Shown: piece after piece, positions 1 through 5,761 of the stretch
Position numbering within the stretch: position 1 is the first letter of the stretch
Layout of the letters: every line of letters begins with the position of its first letter
DNA from: a virus
Length of the DNA stretch: 24,465 nucleotides
Virus record (IMG/VR): IMGVR_UViG_3300042889_001762
Coordinates: 1 to 24,465 of that record
Reading direction: 5' to 3' (one strand)
Notes under the pieces: generated by a model
The model's database searches: none
What the model saw: only the letters and a program-made list of their open reading frames with translations
What the model was told of the DNA's origin: nothing
Made by a program: the position numbers and the translations under genes

Positions 1-12
1 CTAGGCGTACCA
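1..12 (+). tRNA. Possible 3' end of a truncated tRNA
   Basis: The window opens with CTAGGCGTACCA, which has the form of the last acceptor-stem bases, a discriminator A and an encoded CCA. The other tRNAs here also encode CCA and are followed closely by genes. The rest of the molecule lies outside the window, so neither identity nor folding can be checked. Confidence 0.3.
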
Positions 13-34
13 TTATATGTGAGGAGAAATTATT

Positions 35-205
35 ATGACTATGCGAGATGACAAAAAACTTGACAAGATGATAAGAGACACTGAAAAATCATGGAATAAT
101 ATGATTGTCTTTCATCGTGATAAAGGTTCTGACTGGTTCCCGTTTCATGGCGAACTACGTAAAGGCGATGGAACCTTCATCAAACGAATAGTCATTAATG
201 CTTAA
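35..205 (+). CDS. Small hypothetical protein (56 aa)
   Basis: A short open frame begins at an ATG preceded by GAGGAG about nine bases upstream and ends one base before the first complete tRNA. The product is charged at its N-terminus (MTMRDDKKLDK...) and ends with a more hydrophobic stretch. No signal peptide, membrane segment or known motif is visible. I do not recognise the family. The good ribosome binding site and the tight packing against the tRNA favour a real gene. Confidence 0.6.
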   Translation: MTMRDDKKLDKMIRDTEKSWNNMIVFHRDKGSDWFPFHGELRKGDGTFIKRIVINA

Positions 206-206
206 T

Positions 207-281
207 GCCCGATTAGCTCAGCGGTAGAGCAGATCCTTTACACGGATAAGGCCGGCGGTTCAATCCCGTCATCGGGTACCA
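207..281 (+). tRNA. tRNA-Val (anticodon TAC)
   Basis: The acceptor strands GCCCGAT and ATCGGGT pair over seven bases, with a G-U first pair. The D-arm is GCTC/GAGC. The anticodon loop TTTACAC gives anticodon UAC. The T-arm loop is TTCAATC and CCA is encoded. The outermost anticodon-stem pair (G27/A43) is mismatched. Confidence 0.9.
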
Positions 282-282
282 C

Positions 283-359
283 GCCCTCGTAGCTCAACTG
301 GATAGAGCATCGGTCTACGAAACCGAAGGTTACAGGCTCGAATCCTGTCGAGGGCACCA
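283..359 (+). tRNA. tRNA-Arg (anticodon ACG)
   Basis: The acceptor strands GCCCTCG/CGAGGGC are fully paired. The anticodon arm TCGGT-CTACGAA-ACCGA gives ACG. The T-loop is TTCGAAT-like and CCA is encoded. It starts two bases after the tRNA-Val, so the two probably come from one precursor. Confidence 0.93.
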
Positions 360-381
360 TATTTAACATAAGGTGATGGTT

Positions 382-846
382 ATGTCTAATAGTGATCGTC
401 TTTGGACTGATGACGCAAAACAAGCGATTCAAGAATCGAGTCCACAGAGTTCCATTTACATTGGATGTGATTCAATACGTTTCAGAAAAAAGAATATGTG
501 GTATGCAAAGTATTCCACTGTTATCGTTCTGCATAAGAATTCGAGACATGGTTCGAGGCTATTCCACGATTCTATTGATATGCCCGATTATGGTAATCTA
601 AAGCAACGTCTACTTACAGAAGTTCAACTCGCTGTGCAGACTGCTCTTAGTATTATGGATACGGTTGGCGATCGTCATCTGGAAATCCACATCGACATCA
701 ATCCGAATCCAAAGCATAAGTCCAACGTTGCTGTTAAGGAAGCGCTTGGCTGGGTTAGAGGGTCGCTGGGTATTGACGCAAAGATCAAGCCTAACTCTTG
801 GGCTGCTACGCACGCAGCTGATCATGCAGTCAGACATCTACATTAA
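382..846 (+). CDS. YkuK-like (DUF458) RNase H-fold protein
   Basis: The 154-residue product matches the Ribonuclease H-like YkuK family (formerly DUF458). An N-terminal strand IYIGCDS carries the first acidic residue. A central basic segment follows. The C-terminal half has the signature EIHIDINPNPKHKSN, then GWVRGSLGIDAKIKPNSWAATHAADHA, where His and Asp would complete an RNase H-like site. Length fits the family, about 150 residues. The ATG at 382 was chosen over a GTG at 373 because AAGGTG lies six bases upstream of it, and the GTG falls inside that site. The gene follows the tRNA pair by 22 bases. The molecular role of the family is poorly known; nucleic-acid processing is inferred from the fold. 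Confidence 0.8.
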   Translation: MSNSDRLWTDDAKQAIQESSPQSSIYIGCDSIRFRKKNMWYAKYSTVIVLHKNSRHGSRLFHDSIDMPDYGNLKQRLLTEVQLAVQTALSIMDTVGDRHLEIHIDINPNPKHKSNVAVKEALGWVRGSLGIDAKIKPNSWAATHAADHAVRHLH

Positions 847-859
847 ATTATTTTTCCTG

Positions 860-888
860 TTGTCTTTATAGTGAATACACAGGATACG
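860..888 (+). promoter_or_regulatory. Probable sigma70-like (early) promoter
   Basis: TTGTCT and GATACG are separated by 17 bases. The spacing and the preceding TG (TGTTG) match the stronger copies at 3100, 4825, 5534 and 7224. It lies just upstream of the small gene at 914. Confidence 0.5.
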
Positions 889-913
889 GGTATATAAGAA
901 ATGGAGATTGTTT

Positions 914-1165
914 ATGACTAATTCTGATTATTTGACTATGGCTGAAAATCGCTTTGCATCTGTTCAACGTTACTTCCCTAACTCTTCTGAGTTTAGTCGG
1001 CTGTTTAATATCATTCTTGATATGACAAACAAGATGACGCCAGAAGAACGTCAGACTCACAGCGAAAAGGCAATTGAATCGCCTGCTGCTAAGAACGAAC
1101 GAGTGAAGCAGGAACAGCGGCGGATGGATCAAATGCTGATGAACAGAGATAGCAATAGCATATAA
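914..1165 (+). CDS. Small hypothetical protein (83 aa)
   Basis: The ATG at 914 is preceded by GGAG with a seven-base gap; an in-frame TTG at 908 is less likely. The product (MTNSDYLTMAENRF...) is mostly helical in character. A hydrophobic stretch LFNIILDM lies near the middle, and the Lys/Glu/Arg-rich C-terminal third (KNERVKQEQRRMDQ) could form a coiled coil. No known domain is recognised. The gene at 1177 follows 11 bases later, so the two probably form an operon driven by the promoter at 860. Confidence 0.6.
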   Translation: MTNSDYLTMAENRFASVQRYFPNSSEFSRLFNIILDMTNKMTPEERQTHSEKAIESPAAKNERVKQEQRRMDQMLMNRDSNSI

Positions 1166-1176
1166 AGGATGAGATT

Positions 1177-1365
1177 ATGACTAAGAAAGTTGAAATGCAC
1201 GTCAGTGAACACACTCTAGATGAGGATGATGGTCCTGGTGCTCAATCGATTGATATCAATCTCTACGTTCAAGCACTTGGGGCGTCGCCCTCTGAGAAGG
1301 CAGCGATTCGTGAGATTATGAATGCAGCTCAGTTGTATATCAAAACCGAATTAAAGAAGTTATAA
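1177..1365 (+). CDS. Small acidic hypothetical protein (62 aa)
   Basis: An AAAGGATGAG ribosome binding site precedes the ATG. The N-terminal half is acidic (EHTLDEDDGPG). The C-terminal half looks like an amphipathic helix (SEKAAIREIMNAAQLYIKTELKKL). No family is recognised. It ends ten bases before the tRNA-Asn, so one transcript likely carries both. Confidence 0.6.
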   Translation: MTKKVEMHVSEHTLDEDDGPGAQSIDINLYVQALGASPSEKAAIREIMNAAQLYIKTELKKL

Positions 1366-1375
1366 TAAAGTTTAT

Positions 1376-1450
1376 TCCCCAGTAGCTCAGTGGTAGAGCA
1401 GGTGACTGTTAATCACCTGGCCGGTGGTTCGAACCCATCCTGGGGAGCCA
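1376..1450 (+). tRNA. tRNA-Asn (anticodon GTT)
   Basis: The acceptor strands TCCCCAG/CTGGGGA are fully paired. The anticodon arm GGTGA-CTGTTAA-TCACC gives GUU. The T-arm GGTGG-TTCGAAC-CCATC is standard in size and CCA is encoded. Confidence 0.95.
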
Positions 1451-1896
1451 ATTTCAGATAAGCAGTACCGTCTGCTGAACCAAGCTACGATGAGGGAACA
1501 TGCCTGTTCGCCCGGTGATTCGTACTTGTAAACAAAACGGATGAAGGAAGTTCCTGTGGCGACCAAGCGATTGGGGGAAGATAGGAACGTAAAGAGCGAA
1601 ATTACCGACTGTAGCGAGTCGACACCTCAGTAGCCTTCTTATTACTAACACCGCCGCCCGTATGGTGTATAACAATCCCGGGCCTAGTTTCGATATCGGC
1701 CTCGACGGAGGCTGTAAGAAGTGTGACTGAATAATCCCCTCGTCAGTGGGGATAAAGTAGACTCGGGGATTGGTCTCCCGCTCAACCGGCAAACGAGTCG
1801 TTGACTGAGATTACAGATAGTAATTGACTGGGTCATGGAGGTATACCTAAATCCTCTCACTTCGCTTATATAGTTTCAATAGGAGATTACATTATA
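1451..1896 (+). ncRNA. Structured non-coding tract of unknown function
   Basis: About 430 bases carry no convincing reading frame on either strand but many local inverted repeats. The first is GCAG/CTGC (1462-1465/1472-1475) stacked on TTCA/TGAA (1453-1456/1476-1479), directly followed by CCA. Others are GAACA/TGTTC, GACT/AGTC beside GTAGCGAGT (1611-1619), GCCT/AGGC, and AATCCCC, which can pair with either of two downstream GGGGAT copies. It shares GATGAGGGAA (1489-1498) and GTAGCGAGT with the second tract at 6662-6918. T4 makes stable RNAs of unknown role from its tRNA cluster, so one or more stable RNAs are plausible here. The last bases hold the AGGAG ribosome binding site of the next gene. 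Confidence 0.45.
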
Positions 1897-2565
1897 ATGA
1901 GTATTGTTCGTTTTAACCTTGAAGATGTGTTTCAAACAGATTCCAGTGAATATGAGATCCTACAAGCTGGTGCCCTTGCAATCAGGGGCGTAGAAGGCGC
2001 TGTAGTAGAAATTGGTACACGTCGTGGTGGATCAGCCAAGATCATTATCGATTCATTGGTTGCTAATAGCGACACCAATCGCTCAATGTTTTGTATTGAT
2101 CCATATGGTAATATCGCTATCGAAGTTAGCAATAAATCTATTGAGATGCATAAAGTCCAAGTAGATGAAAACAACTCCATTCGTCTCGATTATACCAACA
2201 ATATGCGAGATCGGATTATTCCTTCGTTGTATTACTATGCTTACCAGGCTGGTCTGAACTTTACATTCTTCTGCTTGGAAGACAATGAGTTCTTCAAGCG
2301 GTATGCGGATGGGGTTCCTGTATACAACAATGAGAAGATTCTTGAAGACAAATATGCCTTTGTTTTCTTCGATGGCCCACATACCAATGAGGCTGTTAAG
2401 GAAGAGTTAGCCTTTTTCCTTGATAAGGTTAACACGGGATCTGTATTCGTATTTGACGATCTTCATGTATATGACCATGACGAAGAAATCGAACCGATTC
2501 TGTTTGCAAATGGTTTCGAGTTAATTACAAAAGGTAATATTAAGGCTTCGTACAAGAAAGTCTAA
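1897..2565 (+). CDS. Class I SAM-dependent methyltransferase (Methyltransf_24-like)
   Basis: The 222-residue product has a Rossmann-type motif I, VVEIGTRRGGSAKIII, near residues 36-52, which would bind S-adenosylmethionine. The second acidic strand FCIDPYG follows near 84-90. A later block FVFFDGPHTNEAVKEELAFF near 155-175 and FVFDDLH near 185-191 resemble the DGDH and DD motifs of the Methyltransf_24 group. Many members of that group are sugar O-methyltransferases. No target-recognition domain is seen, so the substrate is unknown. AGGAG lies 11 bases before the ATG. The gene sits between the structured tract and tRNA-Cys. Confidence 0.75.
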   Translation: MSIVRFNLEDVFQTDSSEYEILQAGALAIRGVEGAVVEIGTRRGGSAKIIIDSLVANSDTNRSMFCIDPYGNIAIEVSNKSIEMHKVQVDENNSIRLDYTNNMRDRIIPSLYYYAYQAGLNFTFFCLEDNEFFKRYADGVPVYNNEKILEDKYAFVFFDGPHTNEAVKEELAFFLDKVNTGSVFVFDDLHVYDHDEEIEPILFANGFELITKGNIKASYKKV

Positions 2566-2575
2566 TGTCTACAAC

Positions 2576-2653
2576 GCGTCGGTGGCGGAGTGGTCCATCG
2601 CAAAGGACTGCAAATCCTTAAAGCCGTGGGTTCGAATCCCACCCGGCGCTCCA
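2576..2653 (+). tRNA. tRNA-Cys (anticodon GCA)
   Basis: The acceptor strands GCGTCGG/CCGGCGC are paired, with one T-G wobble. The anticodon arm AAGGA-CTGCAAA-TCCTT gives GCA. The T-arm is GTGGG-TTCGAAT-CCCAC. CCA is encoded and the discriminator is U, as expected for Cys. Confidence 0.95.
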
Positions 2654-2682
2654 CTAAGTGAAAATTAATTAAGGAGAATATT

Positions 2683-2922
2683 ATGACATCAGTAAATGTA
2701 GCAGCAGACCAACTTCGACTCTTGATCGAGCGTATTGAGCGCTTGGAAGAAGAAAAGAAAGGCATCGCTGACGACATCAAGGATGTATACAGTGAAGTGA
2801 AATCACAAGGATTTGAGGCTAAGATCGTAAAGCAGATCGTTCGTCTCCGTAAGATGGAGAAGAATGCTCGTGATGAAGCTGACGCATTGCTCGATACTTA
2901 TCGCACTGCTCTCGGCCTCTAA
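2683..2922 (+). CDS. GapR-like (DUF2312) nucleoid-associated protein
   Basis: The 79-residue product fits DUF2312/GapR along nearly its whole length: [32 protein letters not shown], then [15 protein letters not shown] and a C-terminal helix ending ALGL. The N-terminal half is a strong coiled coil. Cellular GapR is an alphaproteobacterial chromosome-structuring protein that binds overtwisted or AT-rich DNA ahead of forks and polymerases. The phage copy may do the same on phage DNA or interfere with the host protein; that is inference. AAGGAG precedes the ATG. The stop overlaps the start of the next gene (TAATG). This is one of the clearest host-range clues in the window. Confidence 0.92.
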   Translation: MTSVNVAADQLRLLIERIERLEEEKKGIADDIKDVYSEVKSQGFEAKIVKQIVRLRKMEKNARDEADALLDTYRTALGL

Positions 2923-3092
2923 TGCAGGTATACGTAATCGTAAATCGTGAGCTTTACGGACAAACCAAGATTGTAGGAGTATTCGCGACCTTAGCAACTG
3001 CTGAGGCGCGACTCCAACTACTTAATGACTCAGAAGATTTCTGGGACGACAACATCTACTCAATTGAACCATATGAGGTTGAGGGTTTGTAA
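2922..3092 (+). CDS. Small protein (56 aa), related to the product at 7281
   Basis: The ATG overlaps the GapR stop codon, so translational coupling is likely. The product starts [11 protein letters not shown], continues GVFATLATAEARL and ends with IYSIEPYEVEGL. The 66-residue protein encoded at 7281 has the same order of elements: M-x-V-x-V, then G-V-(F/Y)-A, an Ala-rich helix, and an Asp-rich segment before (S/Y)IE. Both resemble small phage proteins of the DUF7336 type with a beta-alpha-beta outline. Function is unknown. Because the frame is short, the call rests on coupling and on the relative at 7281. Confidence 0.6.
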   Translation: MQVYVIVNRELYGQTKIVGVFATLATAEARLQLLNDSEDFWDDNIYSIEPYEVEGL

Positions 3093-3130
3093 TTAGCTGT
3101 TGACCTTTTTGTGAAAATATCCGATAAGGA
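3093..3130 (+). repeat. Exact 38-base repeat containing a promoter, copy 1
   Basis: The same 38 bases recur at 4818-4855 in the same orientation. The repeat spans TTAGCTG, the -35 and -10 boxes and the GGA beyond them. Flanking bases differ on both sides. Confidence 0.95.
3100..3128 (+). promoter_or_regulatory. Sigma70-like early promoter for RNA ligase and kinase
   Basis: TTGACC and GATAAG are separated by 17 bases. The expected start of transcription is near 3135, upstream of the ATG at 3156 but downstream of the GTG at 3111. Confidence 0.8.
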
Positions 3131-3155
3131 ATTATATGATGAAAAGGCTTCAAAT

Positions 3156-4346
3156 ATGAATTACGAATTTCCCTATATCCGAAACATCTCTGATGTGCTA
3201 CCTGCTATCGAAGGTCGCGACGAATTCGTTGTGGCTGTCAAGGAAGGCTACACTGTCATCAACTATAATGTGATGATGGCTGATACGTTCGACTGCAACA
3301 TTCGCCGTGAGTGTCGTGGTATTATCTTCGATACTGAGTCGGGCGATATCCTTCGTCGTCCGTACCACAAGTTCTTCAACGTCAATGAGCGCGAAGAAAC
3401 TCAGGATAATGTAGTCGATATGTCAGGTTACTACACCATTCTTGAGAAGCTTGATGGCTCGATGATCGCTCCGTTCATGATCTGGCCAGGTGAGATGGTG
3501 TGGGGAACGAAGATGGGTGCTACCGATGTTGCAAAGCCTGTCGAACAGTTTGTTGAAGATCATCCTAACTATAGTCAGTTTGCGAAGTTTGTAATCAATC
3601 GTGGGTACACACCTATCTTCGAATGGTGCTCGCGTAAACAGCGTATCGTTCTCGATTACAAGGAAGATCAGCTAATTCTGACCGCTATGCGTGACATTAC
3701 TACTGGTCGTTATATGTCGCGTGATCTCATGATCAATACTGCTGATCAGTACTTTATCCCTGTTGTTGGTCAATGGGACAATACAATGGTTGAACAATGG
3801 CACAATACAGTGCAGAGGGGTAACAAGACGCTGTCTTCGTTTGTTAACTTCGTTCGTGATCTCGAGGATCTCGAAGGCTTTGTTGTTCGTTTCGATGATG
3901 GGCACATGCTGAAGTTGAAGTGCGACTGGTATGTTCAGATCCACAAGGCAAAGGAAAAGATCCTTCAAGATCGTAACATCGTTGAGTTGATTCTTGATGG
4001 TAACCTCGATGACGTGAAGGCTCACTTACCTCAGGAAGATCGTGATCGGTTGACTGTGTTCGAAGCCCACTTCAGTAATGCATATGCTGATGTAGTCTAT
4101 ATGTTGGCTAATGATCTTGATTGGATACGCGAAGAAAACATTGATCGTAAGACCTTCGCTCTTGATCACGTTAAAACATATCGTGATCCGTATATACCTA
4201 CATTGATCTTCAAGAACTTTGATGTGGTCGACCATGCCGAATATTGGATTTCCGTTGATGACACGATTCGTAAAAACCTGACCAAGACGGCAAAGTACGA
4301 AGCAATTCGCGATGCATGGTTTCCTGGAGTGAAGTATAATGCCTGA
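3156..4346 (+). CDS. rnlA: RNA ligase, T4 Rnl1 type
   Basis: The 396-residue product is an ATP-dependent RNA ligase of the T4 Rnl1 family (374 residues in T4). Visible motifs are ECRGIIF (Arg53-54 region), nucleotidyl-lysine motif I EKLDGS with Lys98 (T4 Lys99), FEWC near 154-157, motif IV EGFVVRF near 239-245 and motif V LKLKC near 251-255. The family seals 5'-phosphate to 3'-OH ends and in T4 repairs tRNA cut by the host anticodon nuclease. The frame is open from a GTG at 3111, but that codon lies inside the promoter, upstream of the predicted RNA start. The ATG at 3156, with AAAAGG before it, is therefore preferred. The last eight bases overlap the kinase gene, which implies coupled translation. 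Confidence 0.93.
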   Translation: MNYEFPYIRNISDVLPAIEGRDEFVVAVKEGYTVINYNVMMADTFDCNIRRECRGIIFDTESGDILRRPYHKFFNVNEREETQDNVVDMSGYYTILEKLDGSMIAPFMIWPGEMVWGTKMGATDVAKPVEQFVEDHPNYSQFAKFVINRGYTPIFEWCSRKQRIVLDYKEDQLILTAMRDITTGRYMSRDLMINTADQYFIPVVGQWDNTMVEQWHNTVQRGNKTLSSFVNFVRDLEDLEGFVVRFDDGHMLKLKCDWYVQIHKAKEKILQDRNIVELILDGNLDDVKAHLPQEDRDRLTVFEAHFSNAYADVVYMLANDLDWIREENIDRKTFALDHVKTYRDPYIPTLIFKNFDVVDHAEYWISVDDTIRKNLTKTAKYEAIRDAWFPGVKYNA

Positions 4347-4821
4347 ATGTATAATGTTAGTTGGTGTTCCTGCATCTGGTAAGTCTACTTGGCAGTACAA
4401 AAAGTACGGAGAATACCCGCCGATTGTAGCGTCAACTGATAACATAATCCAAGAAATAGCTAGCAGCTATGGTATGACATATGATGAAGGATTCAAGGGA
4501 CTTATTCAGATTGCCGAACAGATAATGTGGAGGCAAATTACTACATGTCTGATGCGCGGAAATGATTTCATTATCGACCGCACCAACCTGACAGCAAAGT
4601 CTCGTGCTAAGTTCATTCAGAAACTGAAACTACACAAGTATGAGATCGAGTGCGTAGTGTTTCCTGAGGTTGGGTCGGAAGCTCTTTCGAAGGAAGAGTG
4701 GAAGCGTCGCCTGAACTCGCGGCGTGGCAAGACCATTCCTCAGGAAGTTCTTGATAGGATGATCGATAGTTATGAGATTCCTTTGATGTCGGAAGGTTTC
4801 TCGAAGATCACATTCATTTAG
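4339..4821 (+). CDS. Polynucleotide 5'-kinase, kinase domain only
   Basis: The 160-residue product matches the N-terminal kinase half of T4 Pnk. The P-loop GVPASGKST (residues 9-17, Lys15 and Ser16 as in T4) is followed by ASTDNI with the probable general base Asp34. DRTNLT comes later, then the arginine-rich lid RRLNSRRGKTIPQEVLDRM. T4 Pnk has about 300 residues and a C-terminal HAD phosphatase that removes 3'-phosphate or 2',3'-cyclic phosphate; that half is absent here. The downstream metallophosphoesterase may replace it. The start codon overlaps the end of the RNA ligase gene and the stop TAG forms part of the second promoter repeat. Confidence 0.88.
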   Translation: MPECIMLVGVPASGKSTWQYKKYGEYPPIVASTDNIIQEIASSYGMTYDEGFKGLIQIAEQIMWRQITTCLMRGNDFIIDRTNLTAKSRAKFIQKLKLHKYEIECVVFPEVGSEALSKEEWKRRLNSRRGKTIPQEVLDRMIDSYEIPLMSEGFSKITFI

Positions 4822-4855
4822 CTGTTGACCTTTTTGTGAAAATATCCGATAAGGA
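4818..4855 (+). repeat. Exact 38-base repeat containing a promoter, copy 2
   Basis: Identical to 3093-3130. The repeat begins inside the last codons of the kinase gene and supplies its stop codon TAG (4819-4821). Confidence 0.95.
4825..4853 (+). promoter_or_regulatory. Sigma70-like early promoter for the metallophosphoesterase
   Basis: TTGACC, 17 bases, then GATAAG, all within the 38-base repeat. RNA would start near 4860, giving a leader of about 25 bases before the ATG at 4886. Confidence 0.8.
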
Positions 4856-4885
4856 TATATCAAGAGTAAAAGAAAAGAATAAAAA

Positions 4886-5527
4886 ATGACTAGGTTTGTA
4901 AACAGGTTCGTTATCTCTGACCATCACCTTGGTCATACGAACTCATGGGAAAAGTTCAAGCTGGAGGATGGTAGTCCTCTCCGTCCGTTCTCCTCTAACG
5001 AGGAAATGAACGAGACTATGATCGAGCGTCACAACGCTAAGGTCAAGGAGCAGGACACTGTCTACTTCCTGGGTGATGTTGTTATCAACAAGAAGTATCT
5101 TGAGCTGGTGAAGCGTATGAACGGTCGTAAGATCCTTATTCGTGGCAACCACGACATCTTCAAGGACGAAGAGTATCGTGAGGTTGGTTTCCAGCAGATT
5201 CATGGTGTTCGTGTGTTCGTGGATAAGTTCATCCTGAGCCATATACCTCTGCATCCTGACTGTGTGACAGAACGGTTCCGTGTCAACGTACACGGCCATC
5301 TTCATGCGAATCAGATCATGATTGATGAAACGCTAATAAGTTCTAGTCACACACAGCCTGGTAGTTACTTACATCCCGATCCTCGCTACCTGTGCGTATG
5401 TGTCGAGCAGACTAACTTTACGCCTTTGCATTTTGACGAGGTCGAGAAATTGATTCAACAGCGTTGGAAGGATACTGGCTATGCTGGTCCTGCTAAGGCC
5501 TGGGGTAATGGATCTTCCCCAGGCTAA
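4886..5527 (+). CDS. Calcineurin-like metallophosphoesterase
   Basis: The 213-residue product carries the full set of two-metal phosphoesterase motifs: D12-x-H14 in SDHHLGH, GDVV with Asp64, GNHD at 87-90, a His in LSHIPLH, and VHGHLHAN near the middle. This fold hydrolyses phosphomonoesters or diesters with Mn or Fe. It follows the ligase and kinase and has a promoter identical to theirs, so a role in RNA end healing, replacing the phosphatase half of T4 Pnk, is attractive. Bacterial Pnkp enzymes combine kinase, metallophosphoesterase and ligase modules in this way. Roles on nucleotides or other small substrates remain possible. The ribosome binding site is weak (an A-rich leader). The last residues (AKAWGNGSSPG) look like a flexible tail. 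Confidence 0.85.
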   Translation: MTRFVNRFVISDHHLGHTNSWEKFKLEDGSPLRPFSSNEEMNETMIERHNAKVKEQDTVYFLGDVVINKKYLELVKRMNGRKILIRGNHDIFKDEEYREVGFQQIHGVRVFVDKFILSHIPLHPDCVTERFRVNVHGHLHANQIMIDETLISSSHTQPGSYLHPDPRYLCVCVEQTNFTPLHFDEVEKLIQQRWKDTGYAGPAKAWGNGSSPG

Positions 5528-5533
5528 TAGCTG

Positions 5534-5562
5534 TTGCCATTATCTAAATTGTGATGTATAAG
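5534..5562 (+). promoter_or_regulatory. Probable sigma70-like promoter overlapping a ribosome binding site
   Basis: TTGCCA, 17 bases, then TATAAG, preceded by TAGCTG as in the 38-base repeat. The -10 box overlaps the AAGGAG that precedes the ATG at 5573. RNA started here would have almost no leader. Confidence 0.55.
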
Positions 5563-5572
5563 GAGATAAAGA

Positions 5573-5749
5573 ATGAGTAAAATGATTGTTGCCTTCTTGG
5601 CCATCTTTGCAGTTGTGTTCCTTGTTATTCAAGGGATCACTGCTGCAAGTGGTCGCGAAAAACTCCAGCTAGCCAAGGCGCTGGGATATAGTTTTGCGTG
5701 TGCTGCGTTAGCACTTGCGTTGATTACCGCTATTGTTATTTTGTTTTAA
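5573..5749 (+). CDS. Small membrane protein (58 aa, two predicted helices)
   Basis: AAGGAGATAAAG immediately precedes the ATG. The product has two hydrophobic segments, roughly residues 4-23 (MIVAFLAIFAVVFLVIQGIT) and 38-58 (LGYSFACAALALALITAIVI). A short polar turn with GREKLQLAK separates them. It is therefore probably an inner-membrane hairpin. The SPFH-domain gene starts 12 bases later, so the two may act together at the membrane. No family is recognised. Confidence 0.65.
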   Translation: MSKMIVAFLAIFAVVFLVIQGITAASGREKLQLAKALGYSFACAALALALITAIVILF

Positions 5750-5761
5750 AGGAATTATATT

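Noticed and set aside
1485-1500. Hammerhead-like core at GATGAGGGAA (also at 6827)
   Set aside because: The required CTGATGA, stem II and a cleavable stem III are missing.
1454-1792. 112-residue open frame on the minus strand
   Set aside because: It has low-complexity, non-protein-like composition and no ribosome binding site. It covers a tract dense in inverted repeats after tRNA-Asn, so a structured RNA region explains it better.
3111-3155. Upstream GTG start for the RNA ligase
   Set aside because: The GTG sits between the -35 and -10 boxes of the 38-base promoter repeat, upstream of the expected RNA start.
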